A DNA stretch of 64,000 nt from Bacteroidales bacterium (GTDB taxonomy: Bacteria; Bacteroidota; Bacteroidia; Bacteroidales; UBA932), in contig JAFSBV010000001.1 of the NCBI GenBank assembly GCA_017437125.1, forward strand, positions 124,001 to 188,000, given 5' to 3'. Positions 51,938-60,791 of this stretch are shown piece after piece; within the stretch, counting starts at the first letter, position 1, and each line of letters begins with the position of its first letter. The position numbers and the translations under genes were made by a program. Under the pieces are notes generated by a model, which saw only the letters and a program-made list of their open reading frames with translations, had not been told where the DNA came from and made no database searches.

Positions 51938-53764
51938 ATGGAAGAAAACAAGACAGTTGCTGCTGAGGTAACTCCAGCAGTAGAAGAAACCAAGAAGACA
52001 GTTCTTAACGCTTCTGTCGCTCCTGAGAATTTCGACTGGGATGCGTTTGAGAACGATGATGTTTACGGTGGCTCTGTAGAGGCTATCGCCGAGCAGTACA
52101 ACCAGACTCTCTCAAAGGTAGTTGAGGGTGAGGTTGTTGAAGGCGAGGTTACAGCTATCAGCAAGAGAGAGGTTATCGTTAACATCGGCTACAAGAGCGA
52201 GGGTGTCATCATGGCTCCTGAGTTCCGTTACAACCCTGAACTCAAGGTTGGTGACAAGGTTGAGGTGTTCGTTGAGAACGCTGAGGACAAGAAGGGCCAG
52301 CTCATTCTTTCTCACAAGAAGGCACGCCAGCTCCGTTCTTGGGATATGGTAAATGCCGCTTATGCAGCAGACGAGATCGTAAAGGGTTACGTGAAGACTC
52401 GTACAAAGGGTGGTATGATCGTGGACGTATTCGGAATCGAGGCATTCCTCCCAGGTTCACAGATCGACATCAAGCCTATCCGTGACTACGATCAGTATGT
52501 TGATACAAACATGGACTTCAAGATCGTGAAGATCAACCAGGAGTTCCGCAATGTTGTCGTATCACACAAGGCTCTCATCGAGGCAGAGCTCGAGCAGCAG
52601 AAGAGCGAGATCATCGGCAAGCTCGAGAAGGGTCAGGTACTCGAGGGTACTGTCAAGAACATCACAGGTTACGGTGTATTCGTTGACCTCGGCGGTGTTG
52701 ACGGTCTCATCCACATCACAGACCTCTCATGGGGACGTATCAACCACCCAGAGGAAGTTGTTGCTCTCGATCAGAAGATCAACGTCGTTATCCTCGACTT
52801 CGATGAGTCTAAGAAGCGTATCGCTCTCGGTCTCAAGCAGCTTTGCCAGCACCCTTGGGATGCACTCGATGCAAACCTCAAGGTAGGTGACAAGGTTAAG
52901 GGTAAGGTAGTTCTCATCGCTGACTATGGCGCATTCGTAGAGATCGAGCCAGGTGTCGAGGGTCTTATCCACGTATCAGAGATGTCATGGTCACCAAGAC
53001 TCCGCATCGCTTCTGACTTCCTTAAGGCTGGTGACGAGGTTGAGGCTCAGATCCTTACTCTCGACCGCGAGGAGAAGAAGATGTCTCTCGGTCTCAAGCA
53101 GCTCGTTGCTAACCCTTGGGAGAACATCCGTGAGAAGTATGCTGTTGGTTCTAAGCACAATGCAACTGTTCGCAATATCACAAACTTCGGCGTATTCGCT
53201 GAGCTTGAGGAGGGAATCGAGGGTCTCGTACACATCAGCGACCTCTCTTGGAACAAGATCAAGCATCCGTCTGAGCTCGTAGCAGCTGGTGACGCTATCG
53301 AGGTTGTAATCCTTGACTTCGATGAGGAGAACCACAAGCTTTCACTCGGCCACAAGCAGCTCCTTCCTAACCCATGGGATGAGATCGAGGCTAAGTATGC
53401 AGTAGGTACTGTAGTTGAGGCTAAGATTTCTTCTGTAAACGACAAGGGTGCAGTTGTTGAGCTTGAGGGCGACGTTGACGCATTCTGCTTCAACCGTGAG
53501 CTCGTTAAGGAAGACGGCAAGATGCCTGTTTCAGGTGAGACTCTCTCATTCAAGGTTACTGAGCTTAAGAGAAGCACAAAGAAGGTTACCCTTTCACACG
53601 CCAAGACTTATGCAGCAGCAGTAGAGGCACGTGCAGAGCGCGCTGCAGCTGAGGCTGACAACACTAAGAAGGCAGTGAAGAAGATCAACTCTAACATTGA
53701 GAAGACTACTCTCGGTGACCTCGATGCACTCGCAGCTCTCAAGAGCCAGCTCGAGAACAAGTAA
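51938..53764 (+). CDS. rpsA: 30S ribosomal protein S1
   Basis: mRNA-binding ribosomal protein, 608 residues, with consecutive S1 domains (for example GTVKNITGYGVFVDLGGVDGLIHITDLSWG and GKVVLIADYGAFVEIEPGVEGLIHVSEMSW). The N-terminus is acidic and Ala/Val/Thr-rich. Codon bias (many GTT, GCT, CTC) marks high expression. The ATG at 51938 is preferred to an in-frame ATG 18 nt upstream. S1 is noteworthy here because initiation in this phylum rarely uses Shine-Dalgarno sites. Confidence 0.96.
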   Translation: MEENKTVAAEVTPAVEETKKTVLNASVAPENFDWDAFENDDVYGGSVEAIAEQYNQTLSKVVEGEVVEGEVTAISKREVIVNIGYKSEGVIMAPEFRYNPELKVGDKVEVFVENAEDKKGQLILSHKKARQLRSWDMVNAAYAADEIVKGYVKTRTKGGMIVDVFGIEAFLPGSQIDIKPIRDYDQYVDTNMDFKIVKINQEFRNVVVSHKALIEAELEQQKSEIIGKLEKGQVLEGTVKNITGYGVFVDLGGVDGLIHITDLSWGRINHPEEVVALDQKINVVILDFDESKKRIALGLKQLCQHPWDALDANLKVGDKVKGKVVLIADYGAFVEIEPGVEGLIHVSEMSWSPRLRIASDFLKAGDEVEAQILTLDREEKKMSLGLKQLVANPWENIREKYAVGSKHNATVRNITNFGVFAELEEGIEGLVHISDLSWNKIKHPSELVAAGDAIEVVILDFDEENHKLSLGHKQLLPNPWDEIEAKYAVGTVVEAKISSVNDKGAVVELEGDVDAFCFNRELVKEDGKMPVSGETLSFKVTELKRSTKKVTLSHAKTYAAAVEARAERAAAEADNTKKAVKKINSNIEKTTLGDLDALAALKSQLENK

Positions 53765-53770
53765 TCCGAC

Positions 53771-54760
53771 ATGAATTTCACTCTTAATGTACTGGGCACG
53801 GCTTCGGCCCTGCCCACTACAGAAAGATATCCAAGCGCCCAGGTACTTGACGTACGTGGGCGTTTGTTCATGATAGACTGTGGTGAAGGTGCACAGATGC
53901 AGATGCGTAGGGCCGGTCTGTCGTTTCTCAAGATAGAGCATATATGCCTTTCACACATCCACGGAGACCATCTTTTCGGACTCTTCGGCCTTCTGTCAAC
54001 GATGGGGATGCTCGGACGTTCTTCGCAGCTTAACATATATGCACCGAAGAATTTCCATCCGGTGCTGGAGTTCTTCCTTAACACATTCGGCGAAGGACTG
54101 CGGTTTGAGATAAACTATGTCCCCTTGGAAATGGAGGAGCCTGAAACAGTATATGAAAACAAGACGGTAGAGCTTCTTGCCTTCCCTCTGAACCACAGGG
54201 TCGAGACATTCGGATTCATTATAAGGGAGAAGATGCCTCCGTTCAATGTGCATAAAGAGGCAATAGCCAAGTATGGTCTTACCATAGCAGAGATAGGTGC
54301 ATTGAAAAGGGGAGAAGATGTCGTGAGGCCGGCAGGAAGCATGACTGTGCCATGTGCAGAGAATGATTTCAAACCATGTTCGGGCACGTCAGAGCCTCTT
54401 GTCATCCCGAATTCCGAGGCAGCATATATCCCGTATGTTCCTCGCAGCTATGCATACTGCAGCGATACTGCTCCGTTTCCGGAACTGGCTGAATGGGTGA
54501 AAGGCGTGACCCTGATGTACCATGAATCGACATTCCCGGCAGAGATGGCGGAAATGGCGGAAAAGACCTTCCATTCTACTACTCTTCAGGCTGCGCAGAC
54601 GGCTAAGGATGCAGGTGTCGGACGACTTCTTGTAGGACATTATTCATCGCGCTTTCCTTCCGTGGACTTCTTCCTCGACGAGCTTCGTTCGATATTCTCG
54701 GAGACAGATCTTGCCCATGACCTGGATGTCGTGGAAATTTCGTATATTCGCAAATCATGA
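53771..54760 (+). CDS. rnz: Ribonuclease Z
   Basis: Metallo-beta-lactamase-fold tRNA 3'-processing endonuclease, 329 residues. Motifs: LGTASALPTTERYPSAQVL, zinc motif LSHIHGDHLFGLFGL (HxHxDH), LNHRVETFGF, and GVGRLLVGHYSSRF near the end. Slightly longer than average. The stop overlaps the next start by 4 nt (ATGA). Confidence 0.95.
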   Translation: MNFTLNVLGTASALPTTERYPSAQVLDVRGRLFMIDCGEGAQMQMRRAGLSFLKIEHICLSHIHGDHLFGLFGLLSTMGMLGRSSQLNIYAPKNFHPVLEFFLNTFGEGLRFEINYVPLEMEEPETVYENKTVELLAFPLNHRVETFGFIIREKMPPFNVHKEAIAKYGLTIAEIGALKRGEDVVRPAGSMTVPCAENDFKPCSGTSEPLVIPNSEAAYIPYVPRSYAYCSDTAPFPELAEWVKGVTLMYHESTFPAEMAEMAEKTFHSTTLQAAQTAKDAGVGRLLVGHYSSRFPSVDFFLDELRSIFSETDLAHDLDVVEISYIRKS

Positions 54761-55905
54761 AGAAAACAATATCCATAGCAATGCTCAGTCTCCTGCTCAT
54801 GACAGCCGCTGTCTATGCGGGAGGACCGGACAAGTCACCTCAGACAGTATATATAGAACATTTTTCGACCCTGGCTGTCGAAGAAATGTACAGGAGCGGT
54901 GTCCCTGCCAGCATTACGCTTGCACAGGGACTTCTTGAGTCACGATACGGCCTCTCCGAGCTTGCCGTAAAGGGAAACAACCATTTCGGAATCAAGTGCC
55001 ACAGCAACTGGAACGGAGGAAAGATGTATCATGACGATGACCGTAAGGGTGAATGCTTCAGGATGTACTCTTCTCCTGAGGAGTCTTTCCGTGACCATTC
55101 GGATTTCCTGAGATATCGCGACAGGTACAAGTTCCTCTTCGATCTCGAACCTACTGATTACAAGGGATGGGCTCATGGATTGAAGAAGGCCGGTTATGCG
55201 ACGGATCCCGCTTATCCTCAGAAACTTATAAAGCTGATAGAGGATTATGCCCTTCATGAATATGATACGAAGCCGGCATCGTGGGCATATGGTCAGGATG
55301 TGCCGTCTTCTGAAGAAATGCATAGATTGGAAAGGGAGATAGCTGCTCAGAAGAAGGCTGACGGAGATGAAAGGAAAATGACGAAGGAGGAGAAGAAGCA
55401 GGCCAGGGAAGAAAAGAAGGAAGAGAAGAAGGCCGAGAAGGCAAGAAAGAAGGCGGAAAAGGAGAAGAAGCATTCCGGTGAAAGACCGGAGTCTCCGAAC
55501 AGCATCGAGCAGGCCAGACCTCTGACTGCAGATCAGCGCGAGATCTTCCATTTCGCCCTTACCAGACAGATGTATTCGCTCAACGGTGTGCCTTTTGTCT
55601 ATGCTGCCGATGGTGAGACATATGAAAGCATAGCGGCTTCATATAATCTCTTCATGAAGGAGATCCTCAAGTACAATGATCTGCATGAACCTCAGACATT
55701 GTATCCAGGTACGATCGTTTATCTGCAGGCGAAGAAGAAGCAGGCTCCTGCAGGACTTGACAAGCATATCGTGGAAGAAGGAAATGAGACCCTGCGCGAG
55801 ATCTCGCAAAGATATGCAGTCCGACTCGAGAATCTATGTAAGATGAATGCGATGTCTGCTGACAGAAGGCTCGCGGAAGGTGAAGTCATATTGTTAAGGA
55901 AATAG
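54757..55905 (+). CDS. Glucosaminidase (GH73-like) with LysM domain
   Basis: Exported peptidoglycan hydrolase, 382 residues. Signal peptide MKKTISIAMLSLLLMTAAVYA; GH73/FlgJ-like domain (about 28-165) with the catalytic Glu in ITLAQGLLESRYGLSELAVKGNN-type block (split here as QGLLESRYG and NNHFGIKCHS). A long Lys/Glu coiled linker (about 190-240) leads to LysM-like modules (TYESIAASYNLFMKEILKYND; ETLREISQRYAV). It starts inside rnz and is 3 nt before mltG. Confidence 0.9.
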   Translation: MKKTISIAMLSLLLMTAAVYAGGPDKSPQTVYIEHFSTLAVEEMYRSGVPASITLAQGLLESRYGLSELAVKGNNHFGIKCHSNWNGGKMYHDDDRKGECFRMYSSPEESFRDHSDFLRYRDRYKFLFDLEPTDYKGWAHGLKKAGYATDPAYPQKLIKLIEDYALHEYDTKPASWAYGQDVPSSEEMHRLEREIAAQKKADGDERKMTKEEKKQAREEKKEEKKAEKARKKAEKEKKHSGERPESPNSIEQARPLTADQREIFHFALTRQMYSLNGVPFVYAADGETYESIAASYNLFMKEILKYNDLHEPQTLYPGTIVYLQAKKKQAPAGLDKHIVEEGNETLREISQRYAVRLENLCKMNAMSADRRLAEGEVILLRK

Positions 55906-55908
55906 AAG

Positions 55909-56958
55909 ATGACGGTAAGATTGAAGATTACTATTGCTGGACTGGCTGTGGCGGCTTTGCTTGCCGGAGCTGCAGGTTTTGTGCTTGGACGTTATTACAG
56001 CGACAACAGGAAGCCTAACTTCGAGAAGGAATACGTGCTCTATGTGCGTCCGGGCATGACTGTGGAGCAGGTGATGGATTCGCTTTATGTGGGAGCCGGA
56101 ACCATACGCCCGAAGAGTGTGGAGCGCGCCTTTGCCAAGATGGAAGTGGAGAAGAACATGCAGCCGGGACGCTATGTGGTCGAGCCGTCGGCCGTGAGCA
56201 TGTATGTGGCTCGAATGCTCGTATATGGCTGGCAGACGCCTCAGAACATGACCCTTTCCGGAACTTTGCGTAAGAAGGACCGGATCGCCCAGAGGATCGG
56301 ATCGCAGATGATGGTGGATTCGGCTGCCGTCGCGGATGCACTGAATGATGAGGCGTTTCTTGCCGCATATGGCTTTACACCGGAAAATGTCTTTGCACTC
56401 ATCCTTCCGGACACATATGAAATGTACTGGACAGCATCGGTAAAGGATATCTTCGACCGTTTCAAGAAGGAATACGATGCCTTCTGGACATCAGAGCGCA
56501 AGGCAAAGGCAGCTGCTCAGGGGCTCAGTCCTATGGAAGTGTCAGTAATGGCTTCGATAGTAAGCGGCGAGACCCTCAAGGCATTCGAGTACCCGATTAT
56601 CGCCGGAGTATATCTCAACAGGTACAAGAAGGGCATGAAACTGCAGGCCGACCCTACAATAGCCTTCTGCTATGACTATACGCTTGACCGTATCCTGAAG
56701 AAGCATCTGACGGTTGATTCGCCTTACAACACATACAAGCACGTCGGTCTTCCTCCAGCTCCTATCAACGTACCTCCGAAAGCATGTCTTGAGGCCGTTC
56801 TGAATCCGGAAAGCCACAAGTACATTTACTTCTGCGCCTCACCTGCCTTCGACGGTACCCACCGCTTCGCCGTAACCTACAGCGAACACCTCAAGAACGC
56901 CCGCGCCTTCCAACGCGAGCTCACCGCCAGACGCAAGGCCAAGGCGGCAGAGAAATAA
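55909..56958 (+). CDS. mltG: Endolytic transglycosylase MltG
   Basis: Inner-membrane lytic transglycosylase that ends glycan strands, 349 residues. One N-terminal helix (ITIAGLAVAALLAGAAGFVLG), a LysM-like domain and the YceG catalytic domain with GVYLNRYKKGMKLQADPTIAF, SPYNTYKHVGLPPAPI and KYIYFCASPAFDGTHRFAVTYSEHLKN. The active-site loop reads MASIVSGET where many homologues have SIVEKET, so only the second Glu is kept; the first is Ser. Confidence 0.93.
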   Translation: MTVRLKITIAGLAVAALLAGAAGFVLGRYYSDNRKPNFEKEYVLYVRPGMTVEQVMDSLYVGAGTIRPKSVERAFAKMEVEKNMQPGRYVVEPSAVSMYVARMLVYGWQTPQNMTLSGTLRKKDRIAQRIGSQMMVDSAAVADALNDEAFLAAYGFTPENVFALILPDTYEMYWTASVKDIFDRFKKEYDAFWTSERKAKAAAQGLSPMEVSVMASIVSGETLKAFEYPIIAGVYLNRYKKGMKLQADPTIAFCYDYTLDRILKKHLTVDSPYNTYKHVGLPPAPINVPPKACLEAVLNPESHKYIYFCASPAFDGTHRFAVTYSEHLKNARAFQRELTARRKAKAAEK

Positions 56959-56982
56959 TACGTCCTGGCAATTCTTTAAATA

Positions 56983-57022
56983 AGCGTCGGTACGTGGATT
57001 AGAGATTCCATGTACCGACGCT
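56983..57022 (+). terminator. Terminator after mltG
   Basis: AGCGTCGGTACGTGGA pairs with TCCATGTACCGACGCT (one wobble) across an 8-nt loop, followed by CTTGTTTAC. Confidence 0.75.
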
Positions 57023-57150
57023 CTTGTTTACTGTATTTGTGAAGTGTTTTGCTTACCGTGGGAGCTTGTAACCACCATTCCGTGCCCCGACGCTCCTCAT
57101 GGGTCATCCGAAATGTTCAGCTGGTATCAGTTTCACTACACGATAATACA

Positions 57151-57219
57151 CCGACGGACTGTGACTCGCGAAGCAGAAACAAAATGGAAATGCTTCGCTC
57201 GATCACAGTCCGTCGTCGG
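57151..57219. repeat. Nested inverted repeat
   Basis: GGACTGTGA faces TCACAGTCC, with an inner GCGAAGCA/TGCTTCGC pair and outer CCGAC/GTCGG, making a hairpin of about 69 nt. Confidence 0.75.
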
Positions 57220-57316
57220 TTGTATGTCATTGTGAGATCCGTTCATGTCATCCTTTATCATTTGTTTCAGCGACTTTGTTGATTGCGAAGGATTATTTTT
57301 CTAATCTCGTCAGACT

Positions 57317-57360
57317 GGTACCCGGTGAGATTGGTACCCGGTGAGATTGGTACCCGGTGA
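57317..57360. repeat. 16-bp tandem repeat GGTACCCGGTGAGATT
   Basis: Two exact copies (57317-57332 and 57333-57348) and a third 12-bp partial copy (57349-57360) with no spacer. Confidence 0.9.
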
Positions 57361-57405
57361 CTTTTCAACCTCAGAATAACTGACAGACTATTCCGGTGAT
57401 TCCAT

Positions 57406-57515
57406 ATCTGGAGGAAAAATCTATGCTGTTTTTTCCTCCAGATGGCTGTTTTGTGGATAAATGTCGCAAATGATGCTGTTTCGAGGAAAAAATACGACGA
57501 TTCTTTCCTCCAGAT
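57406..57515. repeat. Two related CTGGAGGAAAAA palindromes
   Basis: ATCTGGAGGAAAAA (57406-57419) faces TTTTTTCCTCCAGAT (to 57443). A second, weaker unit GAGGAAAAAA...TTCTTTCCTCCAGAT follows at about 57484-57515. Confidence 0.7.
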
Positions 57516-57776
57516 TAATATACACCAAACAAAAAGATAAGTCAATATTACAATATTACCACGACACAAATTTGATAGTCGCATCGTCGGTTTCGTGGCA
57601 GAAGTCGTTAAAGGATGTGTGAGATTGCTGTCCGGATGGACTGATGGTGAGGGGATCGTTGAGCCACTGGAAGCGGATTGTGTTTCACGAGCTGGTTGTT
57701 CGCTTGGACGGAAAATGATCAAAACTTGCCCGAGGTGTGTCGGAAATCTGTCCAAGCTGTAATGTTAGGACGCACC

Positions 57777-57852
57777 GTGGCTGGCAAATATGTCCGCCAG
57801 CCACTCAAACCAATCGGAGCGAGCTCGATTGAGGGCTCGTTCCGGTTGGTTT
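57777..57852. repeat. Two adjacent hairpins
   Basis: GTGGCTGGC/GCCAGCCAC (57777-57804) is directly followed by AAACCAATCGGAGCGAGC facing GCTCGTTCCGGTTGGTTT (57807-57852). Confidence 0.75.
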
Positions 57853-58309
57853 GTGCGACATGCTGACTGTGGTATATTGATGGTGAGCTTTGCAAATGAA
57901 AGAAAATCAATTGATTATAATGCTTTCATCCTACTCAATGTCTGCCCTGTATGCAAACCAGTCCATTGCAGCTGTTTTATCATCCGGAATGTCCACTCAG
58001 CCGTAAGAGGAATATCATACAGGTGGTCTGAAGGGGTATAATGAGAAGGGATAGTTGTCACGAAGTCAATGAACAGAGTGTTATATGTACCTCGTGGCAG
58101 GAATTCCCGGTTTTTCGTGAAAACTGTGTCACGAAGTATATCTGTAGGCAGATTTGTGTACTTCGTGTCCGACATGGTGTCCGATGTTATGTCCGATGTG
58201 CCTGTTCGTGTTTCGTTCGAGACCATGTGATCACGATACTATGGACGTATGATTTGTTCAAGGGTTTCTACGGTGGCGCTTAACTCGTTGAAGTATAGAC
58301 GTTTGCATA

Positions 58310-58341
58310 AAGCTCCTGCCGTCGGATGGTGGCAGGAGCTT
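58310..58341 (-). terminator. Hairpin downstream of the CoA-transferase gene
   Basis: Perfect 11-bp stem AAGCTCCTGCC/GGCAGGAGCTT with a 10-nt loop, about 150 nt past the stop of the minus-strand CoA-transferase gene. Confidence 0.55.
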
Positions 58342-58493
58342 CGTGTAACTCGCTGATGTTTAATGTGATGGATGCCGCCGGCTTGCCTCGTTGTTGATGG
58401 GCGTCACCGGTTTGTGCCGCTGATGAGTGTCACCAGACGGTCGTTAGGGAATCCCACCGGGACAGGCGGCTGTCATATCTTCAAAGGCGGCTG
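58342..58493. other. Spacer between terminator and CoA-transferase stop
   Basis: About 150 nt without a gene. It includes a 21-bp tandem duplication (AGGCGGCTGTCATATCTTCA type, 58464-58484 and 58485-58505) whose second copy covers the CoA-transferase stop codon. Confidence 0.7.
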
Positions 58494-59801
58494 TCAGATC
58501 TTCACGATATGATAGTGCGGGCCGAAGCGTTCGAAGGCTGCGCGGTCAAGTTCTTCGCGGTGGTCTGGATGGGCGATGTTGATGAGAAGCTTGGCGCGTT
58601 CCTGCATAGAGCGGCCGTAGAGATCGACCGCACCATATTCTGTCACGACATAATGCACATGAGGTCTGGTGGTGACGACTCCGCCGCCTTCTATGATTGT
58701 CGGGGCGATCTTGCTGCCTCCTTTGTTGGTACATGACGGCATTGCGATGATCGCCTTGCCCTGAGGGGCGAGGGATGCTCCGTATATGAAGTCAACCTGT
58801 CCGCCTACTCCGGAGTGGAACCTTGTACCGATGGAGTCTGCGCATACCTGACCTGTAAGGTCGATCTGGACTGCAGAGTTGATGGCTGTCATTTTAGGGT
58901 TGCGCGAAATCACATAAGGGTCATTGGTGTAGCCTACATCCATCATCGCTACCATAGGGTTGTCGTCGATGAAGTCATAGACCTTCTGAGATCCCATGAG
59001 GAATGTCGATACAAGCTTGCCTCTGTCAGTGACCTTGTTCGATCCGTTGATGACTCCCTTCTCCACAAGCTCGAGCACGCCGTCTGCAAACATTTCGGTG
59101 TGTACACCGAGGTTCTTGTGATTGCCGAGCTGTGCGAGAACTGCGTTAGGGATAGCTCCGATACCCATCTGAAGACATGCTCCGTCATCGATGAGGGCGG
59201 CACAGTGCTTTCCGATAGAGGTTTCCACCTCGTTAGGCTCGCTGAAATGCGCCGGCTCGAGAGGCTCGTTTCCTTCAACGAATATGTCGATCATGTCCAT
59301 AGGGATCATCGCATCTCCCCATGCGCGAGGTACGTTAGGGTTCACGACGGCAATCACTGTCTTTGCGCATTCGATGGCGGCAAGAGTTGCGTCAACTGAT
59401 GTTCCCAATGATACATATCCATGCTTGTCAGGAGGACATACCTGGATCATTGCCACATCGCAGCGGAGAGCTCCGCAACGGTACAGCTTCTGTGTCTCGC
59501 TGAGGAATACCGGGATATAGTCCGAATATCCTGCCTGCACGCTCTTGCGGACATTGCCGCCTACGAAGAATGCCTGATGGAAGAATATCCCGCTGAACTT
59601 AGGATCAGTATATGGTGCAGGGCCTTCGGTGTGAAGATGGTGGATGCGTACATCCTGAAGTTCTCCTGCCTCTCCTCTTCTGCAGAGGGCTTCAATGAGA
59701 ATGCGTGGTGCGCTTGCAACGCTGCTGAAGTGGATATGGTCGCCGGATTTAACGACTTTTACGGCCTCGTCTGCCGAAACGAATGTGATCTCTTTACGCA
59801 T
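58494..59801 (-). CDS. Acetyl-CoA hydrolase/transferase family protein (4-hydroxybutyrate CoA-transferase-like)
   Basis: Class I CoA-transferase of the Cat1/AbfT type, 435 residues. N-terminal half contains HIHFSSVASAPRILIEAL; the C-terminal half has the catalytic Glu region NLGVHTEMFADGVLEL, then the GVGGQVDFIYGA and VVTTRPHVHYVVTEYGAVDLYG blocks typical of the family. Probably moves CoA between acetyl-CoA and a short-chain carboxylate; the exact acid is unknown. ATG 59801 is preferred over 59822. Standing alone between repeats and mazG. Confidence 0.9.
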   Translation of the reverse strand: MRKEITFVSADEAVKVVKSGDHIHFSSVASAPRILIEALCRRGEAGELQDVRIHHLHTEGPAPYTDPKFSGIFFHQAFFVGGNVRKSVQAGYSDYIPVFLSETQKLYRCGALRCDVAMIQVCPPDKHGYVSLGTSVDATLAAIECAKTVIAVVNPNVPRAWGDAMIPMDMIDIFVEGNEPLEPAHFSEPNEVETSIGKHCAALIDDGACLQMGIGAIPNAVLAQLGNHKNLGVHTEMFADGVLELVEKGVINGSNKVTDRGKLVSTFLMGSQKVYDFIDDNPMVAMMDVGYTNDPYVISRNPKMTAINSAVQIDLTGQVCADSIGTRFHSGVGGQVDFIYGASLAPQGKAIIAMPSCTNKGGSKIAPTIIEGGGVVTTRPHVHYVVTEYGAVDLYGRSMQERAKLLINIAHPDHREELDRAAFERFGPHYHIVKI

Positions 59802-59819
59802 AATTATGTGATTGAACCT

Positions 59820-59827
59820 CAAAGATA
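59820..59827 (-). promoter_or_regulatory. -7 element of the CoA-transferase gene
   Basis: Minus-strand TATCTTTG 18 nt before the ATG at 59801. Confidence 0.5.
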
Positions 59828-59866
59828 GGATTTTATTATTAATTTTGTTGCTTAAATCATAGCAAT

Positions 59867-60685
59867 ATGCATACTAGAGAAGAGAAACTCCAGGCATTCG
59901 GCCGCATACTTGATATCCTCGATGAATTGAGGGAGAAATGTCCATGGGACAGAAAGCAGACAAACGAATCACTCCGTCCTCAGACGCTGGAAGAAGTATA
60001 TGAACTCAGCGACGCTATCTTGAAAGGTGAGGAGCGCGAACTTTCGAAGGAACTGGGTGACGTGCTCCTTCACGTGATCTTCTATGCGAAGATCGGAGAG
60101 GAAAAACAGCACTTCGATATAGTTGACGTCATCAATTTCCTGTGTGACAAGCTCATATACCGTCATCCTCATGTGTTTTCCGATGCTCAGGTGGGTGATG
60201 CGGAGAGCGTGATAAAGCAGTGGGAGATGCTCAAGACTACGGAGAAGGATGGAAACAAACGTGTGCTTTCAGGTGTTCCGGACGGACTTCCGCCGCTTCT
60301 GAAGGCCTACCGTATGCAGGATAAGGCACGCGGAGTGGGCTTTGACTGGGAAAAGAAGGAGGATGTCTGGGAGAAGGTGAAGGAAGAACTGGGAGAGTAT
60401 CAGGCGGAGCTTGACGCAATGGATGCGGCTCAGACCGATGATGAGAAGGCTGCGGCATATGACCGTGCAGAGGATGAACTCGGAGACTTCCTTTTTGCGA
60501 CGGTAAATGCTGCAAGGCTTTACGGACTCAATCCGGATACGGCTCTTGAGCGCACTTGCGCGAAATTCAGACGCCGCTTCACATATCTTGAGGAGCATAC
60601 GATCCGTCAGGGACGTAACCTCACGGATATGACTCTGGCTGAGATGGACGCCATCTGGGACGAAGGAAAGGCTAAAGGCTTATAA
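59867..60685 (+). CDS. mazG: Nucleoside triphosphate pyrophosphohydrolase MazG
   Basis: All-alpha NTP pyrophosphatase, 272 residues, with two MazG repeats. First: CPWDRKQTNESLRPQTLEEVYEL and ELGDVLLHVIFYAKI; second: VKEELGEYQAEL and EDELGDFLFATVNAARLYG. The EExxE and ExxD metal sites are present in both. House-cleaning or regulatory nucleotide hydrolysis is expected. Confidence 0.95.
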   Translation: MHTREEKLQAFGRILDILDELREKCPWDRKQTNESLRPQTLEEVYELSDAILKGEERELSKELGDVLLHVIFYAKIGEEKQHFDIVDVINFLCDKLIYRHPHVFSDAQVGDAESVIKQWEMLKTTEKDGNKRVLSGVPDGLPPLLKAYRMQDKARGVGFDWEKKEDVWEKVKEELGEYQAELDAMDAAQTDDEKAAAYDRAEDELGDFLFATVNAARLYGLNPDTALERTCAKFRRRFTYLEEHTIRQGRNLTDMTLAEMDAIWDEGKAKGL

Positions 60686-60693
60686 TCATACAA

Positions 60694-60768
60694 GACATAT
60701 GGAATACCATGACTCTATGGACAGGAAGATAAGGGAAATGTCCATCTCGTCATGGTATTCCATATGTC
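60694..60768. terminator. 20-bp perfect inverted repeat between mazG and tcdA
   Basis: GACATATGGAATACCATGAC (60694-60713) is exactly matched by its reverse complement at 60749-60768; an inner TGGACA/TGTCCA pair extends the stem. No T tract follows, so it may be a transcription end, mRNA stabiliser or repeat element. Confidence 0.6.
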
Positions 60769-60791
60769 CGGGAACGGGATTGTAAAGTGAT

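Larger units (their letters stand above)
57023..58309. other. Gene-poor, repeat-rich intergenic region of about 1.3 kb
   Basis: No convincing gene is seen. Open frames are below about 105 codons, without family motifs. It contains several large palindromes and a 16-bp tandem repeat (separate entries). The frame at 57915-58226 on the minus strand (103 codons, containing GTYNTLFIDFVTTIPSHYTP) could be a fragment of a decayed gene, but nothing confirms it. Confidence 0.7.

Noticed and set aside
57317..57360. Possible CRISPR array
   Set aside because: The 16-bp units are directly adjacent with no spacers, and no cas gene is present.
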